Shown here: positions 8,355 to 16,391 of the stretch, piece by piece
Numbering within the stretch: position 1 is the first letter of the stretch
Layout of the letters: each line of letters opens with the position of its first letter
NCBI GenBank assembly: GCA_905233285.1
Contig: CAJODY010000001.1
Location: forward strand, 1 to 64,000
DNA from: an uncultured Bacteroidaceae bacterium
Lineage (GTDB): Bacteria; Bacteroidota; Bacteroidia; Bacteroidales; Bacteroidaceae
Direction of reading: 5' to 3'
DNA: 64,000 bases
Made by a program: the position numbers and the translations under genes
Notes under the pieces: model-generated
The model's database searches: none
Seen by the model: only the letters and a program-made list of their open reading frames with translations
Told to the model about the DNA's origin: nothing

Positions 8355-9341
8355 TCATTTCTTTTTATCCTCCATGAAACGACGCTTCTTTGCACTCATG
8401 GGGTGGGCCTCTTTGGCGGCTTTGGCAGCAGCACGAGCTGCATTCTCCGCTTTACGGATCTTCGCCGCTGCCTGACTGGCACGCCGCTTGCGATTTCTGG
8501 CTTGTGCTATCTTCTTGCGCTTGGCCTTCTTTTCTTCACGAATGGCTTTTTTCTCAGCGTCGTGAGCCTCTATCTCTGCCTTACGTTTAGCAATCTTCTC
8601 CTCTTCACGGGCCAGGACACGGGCCTGATAGTCAGGATTCGACAACATCTCCTTGCGGAAAGGTGTAGCAAGCATGTTCAGTGCCAGTTTTGTCACTTTT
8701 GTCCTTGCGTAGCGCCAGCTTTTGCTCTCAGCCTCGCAGAGCACAGCACCATCCGAGAGCACTGCTTTGGCACGATTCAAGCCTTCGTCTGTCACTTCCA
8801 TCTCTAACGACAAACGTCTGCCATCCGTCCTGCGCACCATTGCATCGGCCTGCGCCAACAGATTGGCATTGCGCTTCTTGTGCAAGAACAGGTGTTCGCT
8901 CTCTTCGTTGAGGATGTACTTGGCGATAAACCACTTACGGATATCCTCGTCGAGGGTGGTCACGTAACCGAACACGGCATAGACAAAAATATGCTTGTGC
9001 GTCTTGATGTCGAACTTCTCGCCAGCACGGACGAACGTCTTCAGTTTCAGTTCATCGAACATCCGCTCCAAACGTTCGTTGCGGAACAGATTCCCCAACA
9101 CGTGCTGTAGCCTCGTACCCTCACCCGTGAAATAGCGGTAAAGCACCTGCGCCACCATACCCTTAAACACAAACATACCTGCAAAGACATAGCGGCTATT
9201 GCCTTTTCCTTCCTTCTCATAGAAAGAACTATGCGTCAGTACCTCGCGTAATTTGGTACGAGAGAAAAGCTTGCGAAGATCGTTGTATAACGGATCTTCC
9301 CAATCCTTAAAGTTGTCCTTCGGACGTGGTTGCTGTTCCAT
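8355..9341 (-). CDS. RNase III-fold protein lacking catalytic residues, possible divergent dsRBD, Lys/Arg/Ala-rich C-terminal tail
   Basis: LREVLTHSSFYE...NSRYVFAGMFVFKGMVAQVLYRYF...RLQHVLGNLFRNERLERMFDELKL aligns by eye with RNase III. Start placed at ATG 9341 because the longer ORF runs through a tRNA. Confidence 0.65.
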   Translation of the reverse strand: MEQQPRPKDNFKDWEDPLYNDLRKLFSRTKLREVLTHSSFYEKEGKGNSRYVFAGMFVFKGMVAQVLYRYFTGEGTRLQHVLGNLFRNERLERMFDELKLKTFVRAGEKFDIKTHKHIFVYAVFGYVTTLDEDIRKWFIAKYILNEESEHLFLHKKRNANLLAQADAMVRRTDGRRLSLEMEVTDEGLNRAKAVLSDGAVLCEAESKSWRYARTKVTKLALNMLATPFRKEMLSNPDYQARVLAREEEKIAKRKAEIEAHDAEKKAIREEKKAKRKKIAQARNRKRRASQAAAKIRKAENAARAAAKAAKEAHPMSAKKRRFMEDKKK

Positions 9342-9343
9342 AG

Positions 9344-9436
9344 AGCGGGTGACGGGAATCGAACCCGCGCCTGCGCACTGGAGGTACGCCGAATCAAGAT
9401 CTGAAGTCTTGCGTGCTGCCATTACACTACACCCGC
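9344..9436 (-). tRNA. Atypical 93-nt tRNA, anticodon UCA (UGA-reading), tRNA-Gly-like with long extra arm
   Basis: GCGGGTG/CACCCGC acceptor (7 bp), GTGT-AATGGCA-GCAC D arm, CAAGA-CTTCAGA-TCTTG anticodon arm, 26-nt variable region with GCGTA-CCTCCAG-TGCGC hairpin, GCGGG-TTCGATT-CCCGT T arm, discriminator U. Confidence 0.85.
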
Positions 9437-9454
9437 AGCCATCTTTACTGTTTG

Positions 9455-9462
9455 CAAAGGTA
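9455..9462 (-). promoter_or_regulatory. Promoter for the UCA tRNA: TACCTTTG, -33 TTTG at 9483-9486
   Basis: TTTG-N20-TACCTTTG on the minus strand; tRNA 5' end 18 nt downstream. Confidence 0.75.
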
Positions 9463-9533
9463 CACAAAATAAAAGAAATCCGCAAACAATTGCGAATATA
9501 AATCTGTGCTATCTGTGGTCCTGAAGAAATAAT

Positions 9534-11150
9534 CTACTTGGTTACATTCTTTCTGCCATTGCTGATGACAATGCCTTTGTAACCCTTGCCAATACGCAGG
9601 CCTCCTAAGTTTATCTGCTCGGTGGCGGAACTGTTGGCATCAAGGACCCTGATGCCCGTATCCTCCTTGGACACGGTGATGTTGAAGTCCTGCGAGAGGC
9701 TGAGGCCATTCCACTGGTCATCTACAGCGATGATGTGACCTGTTATGGTATCGCCCTGCTTGTAGCCGAACTTGCGAAGAAGATTACCGTTGAGCCTCCA
9801 TTCAAGGGTGAAGGGGTTCTGGGCAAGGATGGCCTCTTTGTTCTCGTCGCTGAACGATATCCACTCACCGTTGATATTGACCTCGGCACCAGGGATGTCG
9901 AAGGCGAGACCATGATAATAACCCTTGCTTAATTCAGCGGTCTGGTTCAAGCTGATGTTGGTAGGCAACTCCTTTGGCATGAGGTACTTCAGGAAGAAGC
10001 CCGCAGGATTCATCAGAATGAGGGGTTGAGTTTCAGGCTGTCCATTATATGTATCGTTAGTGTCGTCATCTCCATTTAGGTCAAATCTGATATAATCTTT
10101 AAGCTCTGTAGAGTTTTTAATCATTTCAAGTAATTCATCTACATCTTTTACTTCTGCAAACATCTGGAAACATAAATCAGCTACTGCTACATTTGTATAG
10201 TTTACGTATGATGTTGGGTATTTGTCTGTTTCGGCAACTATCTTTCATGATATTTTATGTCTAGGAAATGTACGTCATGCAAAAAGCACATCATTATTGA
10301 AGCCAACAGGGAATCTGCTACTCTCATAAATTTCCTCTGTTTGATTGATATCGCCATCTGCATTTGTTCCAATAGTGATAATAAGATGTTTGTCAGCCCT
10401 TGGATCATTAATTCAGTTTGCGACTGAGGGAAGTCCATAAACACTGTGTTCGTCTTCAGCGACATCCTCATGATGAATTTTATTCTTCAAAGTCCAGTCC
10501 TCTAATGAAATATTAGAGCCTGCAACAAAAAATAAGAAATTTTTTGATTTGCATAAATCTTTAAGTGAATTCGTATTCCAGTACATATATGCTTCTTTGT
10601 CTACACTAGCGTATGATGAGCATCCAAAAATGTATATATTGTTTGGGTTTTCATTTACTTCCTTTTGCATAACTTCATCCATTCCTCAGTTCATTGCTAA
10701 GGGATTTACAACTTTGAAATTAGCATGTTCTATGAGTGTATTTAAAATGTCCCACTCATCATGAGCATGATTAGATGGATCATCTGCAAACTCTCCACCT
10801 AATTTCTCAAAGTTGTCGTATCCTTTAGGGTTCTCCAAGGTCATACCTGTATTGAGCCTATTCATTAATTGCTGATACTCTTCAGTACTATGATTACCTG
10901 CACCGTATTGCCACATCATGTCTCTGATTCTCGTGGCTTCGGCAACTCTGAGGTGTTCAATGTGGTCGTAGGCTTTTTTATCGCCAGCCTCTATCTGCCC
11001 AATAATAGGCAGGATTTCTACAGGTTTGATATTGTTTATCTTTATGGATTTGTAGTCCTGTGCATAGCTTGCAGGAATGACAACAGCCATTCACGCTATG
11101 AGGAAAAGTTTTAAGAATGTCTTCAATCAATAGTGATACTTTCAGGCCAT
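9534..11150 (-). CDS. Secreted protein gene with seven in-frame TGA codons and a TAG stop; candidate UGA-recoded gene or pseudogene
   Basis: ORFs 10686-11090, 10413-10682 and 9534-10163 are all in one frame. In-frame stops at 11142, 11127, 11091, 10686, 10413, 10275 and 10245 are all TGA; none is TAA or TAG. Signal-peptide-like LKTFLKLFLIA[TGA]MAVVIPASYAQ; C-terminal GYKGIVISNGRKNVTK. Confidence 0.6.
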
Positions 11151-11458
11151 ACCTTATTATATTTATAGGGACTTCTCCTGTCGCATATAGCGCTGGTTGT
11201 GAGGTTCAGGAGCCTGACCATTTGCGGAGCAACGTCTGTTTACCATGTGCCTATCATCGGACGGCAGCCGTGCTAACTTGCCTCCATATCCCTATGCAGC
11301 TTAATATAGCATACTTTCCATTCCCCGTCCTTGCACCATTGCTCCCGGCCGCTCCTCTTCCGCTTGCATGGGCTGTGAACGCCGATAAACGCTACCCCCA
11401 TGAGTGGCCTCCGCCATACGCTCGCGAACCGAATGAATCCAGTTATACATATTCGTTG

Positions 11459-11466
11459 CAAATATA
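11459..11466 (-). promoter_or_regulatory. Possible promoter (TATATTTG) about 300 nt upstream of the TGA-containing ORF
   Basis: CTTATATTTGCAACG on the minus strand. Confidence 0.4.
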
Positions 11467-11636
11467 AGCATTTATTTTGAAACTACAAAGAAAAAAGGAG
11501 AAATGTTTCAAGCTAGTACCTTCTACGGGGTTCACTTCATAGTTGATTGGAATGCTGGTGAAATGTAAATAAGACTTAAATTTAAAGAAATGGGGACAGA
11601 AAAGTTTGGTGTTGCAGATGTTTTTAACTACCATAA

Positions 11637-11855
11637 AATCTCCGCAAAGTTCCCGCATGGAGAATTTACCTTCAGATTCCTGCTGCTTCTGCTTCTGACT
11701 TCCTTGGATTTGATGGTGACGATACCACTTCTATCGGTGAGCTGAATGTGAAGGGTCAGACTGACGGTATATATTATAACCTCGCTGGTCAGCGTGTTGC
11801 TCAGCCCACAAAGGGTCTGTACATCGTGAATGGTAAGAAGGTCGTGATTAAGTAA
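11637..11855 (+). pseudogene. 3' remnant of a secreted-protein gene carrying the YNLAGQRV...KGLYIVNGKKVVIK C-terminal motif
   Basis: Open frame without a start codon: NLRKVPAWRIYLQIPAASASDFLGFDGDDTTSIGELNVKGQTDGIYYNLAGQRVAQPTKGLYIVNGKKVVIK*. Confidence 0.65.
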
Positions 11856-11897
11856 GCGAAGTTCAAGTATATTGTGTAAAATTGGAGAACATAAGTT

Positions 11898-12068
11898 ATG
11901 AAGAAAGAATATATAAAGCTAACAATGGACGTTGTTGAAATTAAAGGTTGCACGTTGCTGGCAGGATCACCATTGCCTGTAGGTGATTCGACGATTACAA
12001 GTGATGATATCCTCGCTCCTTCATTGGAGAATGAACTCGATCCTTTAAATGGACTGCTTCCTTTTTAA
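11898..12068 (+). CDS. 56-aa small protein, function unknown
   Basis: MKKEYIKLTMDVVEIKGCTLLAGSPLPVGDSTITSDDILAPSLENELDPLNGLLPF*; followed by a strong terminator; below the length cutoff of the ORF track. Confidence 0.6.
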   Translation: MKKEYIKLTMDVVEIKGCTLLAGSPLPVGDSTITSDDILAPSLENELDPLNGLLPF

Positions 12069-12093
12069 AAAGAGGCAATAGCTGATAAAAGCG

Positions 12094-12137
12094 AAAGCGC
12101 TGTGATGCCACATCGGTATTCACAGCGCTTTTTTTTG
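12094..12137 (+). terminator. Intrinsic terminator
   Basis: AAAGCGCTGTGA-N14-TCACAGCGCTTTTTTTT. Confidence 0.85.
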
Positions 12138-12174
12138 ATATGATTTGGTATCTGGTTGGGGTGTGTAAGGGTTG

Positions 12175-12350
12175 CCCCTCGTTTGGATAACCTTAGGTGG
12201 TACTTTGGGTTATCCAAAGTGGTACTTTGGGTAAGGCAAACTAGTGGTTTGGGTTAGGGAAACTCGCGTTGGGCGGCCGCCCGACATACGTAGAACGCCC
12301 GCTCCACTTACGTAGGGCGGGCGGCCAATGCACGTCGAGCGAGTGCTCGA
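12175..12350. repeat. 22-bp-periodic degenerate repeat island A (about 8 units)
   Basis: Units from 12197: GTGGTACTTTGGGTTATCCAAA / GTGGTACTTTGGGTAAGGCAAA / CTAGTGGTTTGGGTTAGGGAAA / CTCGCGTTGGGCGGCCGCCCGA / CATACGTAGAACGCCCGCTCCA / CTTACGTAGGGCGGGCGGCCAA / TGCACGTCGAGCGAGTGCTCGA. Confidence 0.75.
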
Positions 12351-12400
12351 CACATAGTCTTAAAAAGTTTCTTCAGCAGAGGTATGCTGATGGTCTTTGT

Positions 12401-12955
12401 TTATTTCTCGAGCTCCTCCTTGATGGCGGCCTCGATGTTCTCAATCTTCTCTGTCGGCTCGAAGCGGGCAACAACCTGACCTTTCTTGTTGATGAGGAAC
12501 TTGGTGAAGTTCCACTTGATGCTGTTCTTCTGCTTGTAGTTGGGGTCGGACTTGGTCAGCATGTCGTCGAGGATATGGGCGATGGGGTGATTCATGTCCC
12601 AGCCGGCGAAGCCTTTCTGCTCTTGCAGGAACTTGAACAGCGGCTCGGCATCGTCGCCAACGACCTTTACCTTCTTGAAACGAGGAAATTCCGTGCCGAA
12701 GTTCAGTTTGCAGAACTCATGGATGCTCTCGTCAGTGCCGGGGGCTTGCTGACCAAACTGGTTGCAGGGAAAATCGAGAATCTCGAAACCCTGGCTGTGA
12801 TAGTCTTTATAGAGCTTTTCCAACTCATCGTACTGGGGTGTGAAACCACACTTGGTAGCCGTGTTGACAATCAACAGCACCTCGTTGGCATACTCCTTCA
12901 ATGACACGTCCTTACCTTTTCTGTCCTTGACAGAGAAATCATAGATTGTTTTCAT
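12401..12955 (-). CDS. Glutathione peroxidase family protein
   Basis: NTATKCGFTPQYDELEKLY, FPCNQFGQQAPG, KWNFTKFLI. Confidence 0.94.
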   Translation of the reverse strand: MKTIYDFSVKDRKGKDVSLKEYANEVLLIVNTATKCGFTPQYDELEKLYKDYHSQGFEILDFPCNQFGQQAPGTDESIHEFCKLNFGTEFPRFKKVKVVGDDAEPLFKFLQEQKGFAGWDMNHPIAHILDDMLTKSDPNYKQKNSIKWNFTKFLINKKGQVVARFEPTEKIENIEAAIKEELEK

Positions 12956-13041
12956 TTTGTCTTTTTATGGTTTGTAATGTATTAAAAATCCTCTGCGAAA
13001 TTACGAAAATTCCTCGTTATCACCAAAGTTTTTAGGATTTT

Positions 13042-14022
13042 TTATTTTAAACCCCAGAAACTATGTACTATTTCCTTTTCCACCTGGTCTTCGACATCGT
13101 CAGGAAGATTACAGAAAAAGTCAATACCGGTCAACTCTTCCAAACGGTCGATGGTAATCGCATAGCCTTTACGGTTGTCATTGCTATGATCCTCGTTATA
13201 CTGTTGCACCCAATAAGCCATACCATTCCATACATTTCCCTTTCTGCACACAATTGCCATATAAAAGAAGCGAGGTACAGGGATATGAAGCTTATTGACA
13301 CGTGTCGGCTGATGGCTGTTGCGGTTGACATATTCAAGAATATATTCCGACTTATCAATGGTTCCTCCCTTGCATACATAGAGCGTATCGCCCAGACGGA
13401 CCCAGTTGCGAACGTCTTCCTCCATCTTTGCCCAAAGGCCTGCATTGAATTTATTATACTGTGGCTGCATATTGGTGATGTAGAACGTCTGGTAATTGCA
13501 TTCCACGGCTCTCAGACGATCGGCAGAAGGGCAGATATGCCCATGGTCATAGCCCGAATACTTATAGGGATCCTCTGCCCACCGGTACTGTACTGGCAAA
13601 TCTGGATCGTTAGGATATTGACACGTTTCCGCCAACGTACCAGTATTCTCAGCATAATAGCGCGCCACGTTGGACGCTGAACTGTAGTTGACGCTGCTAT
13701 ACAACTGATAGCAACTCCAGCGCTGAGAACTCAGATCAGTATCCCACTCCACGCAATAGTTCACGCCTTCTTCCTTGGTTTTACCGTTCAGAACAGCCCG
13801 ATGAACCACAACGACGTTGCTTCCGTCTTTTAACTTGGGAAATTCCAGACGATACTGAGCCTCTGCGGGACCAGTGGTATTCTTGTTGTTGTTGACAGTT
13901 CTCGGAGTGGGTTCTGGATTCGGCTTGGGCTCGTTGCCGCCACCACCGTCATCACCACCATCACTACATGCAGCCAACGTAAAGCAGGCAGCCATGAGCA
14001 TGAAGATCTTTTTTGCTTTCAT
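13042..14022 (-). CDS. DNA/RNA non-specific endonuclease (NUC1-like) lipoprotein
   Basis: Lipoprotein signal MKAKKIFMLMAACFTLAAC; YDHGHICPSADR; ITNMQPQYNKFNAGLWAKME. Start chosen at the lipoprotein signal. Confidence 0.85.
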   Translation of the reverse strand: MKAKKIFMLMAACFTLAACSDGGDDGGGGNEPKPNPEPTPRTVNNNKNTTGPAEAQYRLEFPKLKDGSNVVVVHRAVLNGKTKEEGVNYCVEWDTDLSSQRWSCYQLYSSVNYSSASNVARYYAENTGTLAETCQYPNDPDLPVQYRWAEDPYKYSGYDHGHICPSADRLRAVECNYQTFYITNMQPQYNKFNAGLWAKMEEDVRNWVRLGDTLYVCKGGTIDKSEYILEYVNRNSHQPTRVNKLHIPVPRFFYMAIVCRKGNVWNGMAYWVQQYNEDHSNDNRKGYAITIDRLEELTGIDFFCNLPDDVEDQVEKEIVHSFWGLK

Positions 14023-14150
14023 AGTCTTTAGTTTGTTAGTTTTTGGCTTTTTGTCTAGAATCGTTTCGTTTTTAGCTAATAAAGGCGCGACCACAGGCAT
14101 ATGCAACTACCTTGGACGCGCCTTCAATGTCTTGTGGCTTTGAAATGTAT

Positions 14151-14405
14151 TTATTTCTTCGCAGCCTTACCGTAGCGGCTCATGAACTTGTCGACGCGAC
14201 CAGCGGTGTCGACGAGCTTGCTCTTACCAGTATAGAACGGGTGAGAAGTGCTCGAGATTTCAATCTTTACCACAGGGTAAGTTTCGCCTTCGAACTCTAC
14301 GGTGTCATTCGTCTTTGCGGTAGAGCGCGAGAGGAACATATCGCCGTTGGACATGTCCTTAAACACGACGGGGCGATAGTTTTCTGGATGAATACCTTTT
14401 TTCAT
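14151..14405 (-). CDS. rpmE2: 50S ribosomal protein L31 type B
   Basis: [22 protein letters not shown]...[27 protein letters not shown]. Confidence 0.94.
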   Translation of the reverse strand: MKKGIHPENYRPVVFKDMSNGDMFLSRSTAKTNDTVEFEGETYPVVKIEISSTSHPFYTGKSKLVDTAGRVDKFMSRYGKAAKK

Positions 14406-14503
14406 TTTTACTTGTTCTTATTACGTTATTTAATACAAATTTCGCTTTGAGGGTGCAAAGGTACGAAGATTTTTTGAACCCACCAAATATTCACGCTATT
14501 TTT

Positions 14504-16147
14504 TTATTCAAAGGCGAAATCCTCGAGGATGCAAAGCGATTTTTCTTTCGTTTCCGACTGGAAAGTGAAGAAAATAGCATGTTTCCCTGCCAATTCTTTC
14601 AGTTCTGGCAGTGCCACCTTCAGCTCTGTCGACGTTTGAGGCAGGTCTGCCTTCAGCTCTATGGTTCCCAGCACTTTTCCGCCCTGTGACGTCCAAGGAC
14701 GATCAAGCATCACAGAAATAGTACCATCGACTCCCTCTGGTACGAGGCGCAAGGCCAGCTGCACGTCTTCCCTACCCTGTGTCTTGTCGAAGTTAAAATA
14801 CTTATATCCCACGATACTGCCATCAGTATTGTTCACCACGCGGTTACTGTTGTTCTTCAAATCGTAGGGTGCATCGAAATTCGTCTCAGTACCATAGGAA
14901 GCCTCTACGTACGAGCCGTAGAATGTATTGTTAGGCCATTCGTGTACGGCAGGCTTTGGTCCCGTCAGCCAGCAAGCGATACCAGCTGAGTGGCGCTCGA
15001 AGGGGTTCAGTCCGTTCAGCGCAAAACCTTCCGAGTTGTATTCGCCCTCGCTGATTTCCACCTTGCCGCCAGCACCTTCTTCCACCTTGACGGTGATGGG
15101 AGCCACCATAGCCTGACGGGCATATTCGTTTGTGCCTGTCTGACGGTGGTAGAACACATACCACTGCCCGCCAATCTCACAGATCGAGCCATGCGTGTTA
15201 CCATCGGGCACTGCAGAGGCAATCACGTTGCCCTGTTCGTCCTTCTCGCGGGCACGTCCGTCGATGATGGTACCGCCATAGGTCCAGGGGCCTAACGGCT
15301 TGTCGCTATAGGCATAGGCCAGCGTGTAGTTCGACGTAGGCAGTCCGAACTCACCGTCCTCTGTGAAGCGACTATATATAAATATGTATTTATCCTTCAC
15401 CTTACGAATGCTGGAAGCCTCGAAGAAGCGGAAGATGCCTGGTTCCTCAAAGCCGGATATCATGCCGTCGACAGCTTTCGTGCCAGGCTTGACAGTACAC
15501 ATCGTCGCAGGATCAATCTCTGCTGCCATCGAGTGTCCGAAGCCCCAATAGCCATACACCCGTCCGTCATCATCGACAAATACGGCAGGGTCGAAGCCAT
15601 AGATGCCATCCACCTTGTTGGGGTCGTCAGCATTCCAGTTGCACACCTCGAAAGGTCCGTTAGGACGGTCGCTCTTGGCAATCAGTCCGTTGCGGAATCC
15701 CGTCTGGTCGTTGGGGAACAGATAATAAGTCTTCTTTCCGTCCTTGTCTGTCACCAGCGTCACATCGGGAGCGTAGAGCACATCAGCGGTTCCTGCCGAG
15801 TCGAAGGGTTCGCCCTTGGCATTCTTATCTACTACGAGGATTTCTCCGTCGTAGCGCCACTGGCTCAAATCTTCCACAGGCGCAGACCATACCACCTGGT
15901 CGCGTCCGCAGTACATTGTCTTCAGATTGTCGTGCGAACCATAGATATAGACGCGCTGCTTACCAGGATTGTCAGGGTCTTCAAACACATACGGTTCTCC
16001 ATCGGGAATATGTTCCCACATGGGCAAATAGGGATTACCCTGGGTAATCGGTTCTTGTTTCACTGTTTCCATCTTAGTTGAGCAGGAAGTAGTCGTCATA
16101 GTCAGTACAATAAGGAATGAAACGACGCCAATAGCAGTTTTCTTCAT
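14504..16147 (-). CDS. Glycoside hydrolase family 43-like lipoprotein
   Basis: GH43-type content (VYIYGSHD, DQVVWSAPVEDL, YAPDVTLV, GFDPAVFVDDDGRVYGYWG). Start chosen at MKKTAIGVVSFLIVLTMTTTSC. Confidence 0.82.
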   Translation of the reverse strand: MKKTAIGVVSFLIVLTMTTTSCSTKMETVKQEPITQGNPYLPMWEHIPDGEPYVFEDPDNPGKQRVYIYGSHDNLKTMYCGRDQVVWSAPVEDLSQWRYDGEILVVDKNAKGEPFDSAGTADVLYAPDVTLVTDKDGKKTYYLFPNDQTGFRNGLIAKSDRPNGPFEVCNWNADDPNKVDGIYGFDPAVFVDDDGRVYGYWGFGHSMAAEIDPATMCTVKPGTKAVDGMISGFEEPGIFRFFEASSIRKVKDKYIFIYSRFTEDGEFGLPTSNYTLAYAYSDKPLGPWTYGGTIIDGRAREKDEQGNVIASAVPDGNTHGSICEIGGQWYVFYHRQTGTNEYARQAMVAPITVKVEEGAGGKVEISEGEYNSEGFALNGLNPFERHSAGIACWLTGPKPAVHEWPNNTFYGSYVEASYGTETNFDAPYDLKNNSNRVVNNTDGSIVGYKYFNFDKTQGREDVQLALRLVPEGVDGTISVMLDRPWTSQGGKVLGTIELKADLPQTSTELKVALPELKELAGKHAIFFTFQSETKEKSLCILEDFAFE

Positions 16148-16308
16148 TGTCTTTTGATGTTTAGTTGTTTTTGTAGTTGCAAAGGTACAAAAAATAGTTG
16201 ATATCAACAACCATTTCATTGTTTTTTTTAGCAGAAGTAAACGACAAGCGGCAGGCTAAAACGAATCATAAGCGTGACTCCGTCAAGCAAAACCAGTGTT
16301 TATCATTC

Positions 16309-16326
16309 AAATTCTCGAGAGAATTT
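16309..16326. promoter_or_regulatory. Operator-like inverted repeat, copy 1
   Basis: AAATTCTC-GA-GAGAATTT. Confidence 0.5.
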
Positions 16327-16373
16327 AGCAGCAAACCAGGGACTTATCTGTGAATAAGCGGTACTTATTGACT

Positions 16374-16391
16374 AAATTCTCTAGAGAATTT
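16374..16391. promoter_or_regulatory. Operator-like inverted repeat, copy 2
   Basis: AAATTCTC-TA-GAGAATTT, 65 bp center-to-center from copy 1. Confidence 0.5.

Noticed and set aside
9344-9436. Calling the UCA tRNA a standard selC (tRNA-Sec)
   Set aside because: Acceptor/T arms are 7/5 rather than the bacterial Sec 8/5, positions 8-9 are UA, and acceptor, D and T arms resemble tRNA-Gly. The neighboring gene with 5-7 UGAs is not a plausible selenoprotein.
9342-9485. N-terminal extension of ORF 8355-9485
   Set aside because: It is translated from the antisense/sense of the tRNA and its promoter; ATG at 9341 gives the RNase III-like start.
10238-10471. 77-aa ORF overlapping the UGA gene in another frame
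   Set aside because: Translation shows no protein-like features, whereas the other frame continues the secreted protein.
11117-11467. ORFs in the leader region upstream of the UGA gene
   Set aside because: Cys/Pro/Arg-rich random-looking translations on both strands; treated as possible noncoding leader instead.
12175-12350. CRISPR array
   Set aside because: No conserved direct repeat alternating with unique spacers; adjacent 22-nt units themselves drift and no cas genes are present.
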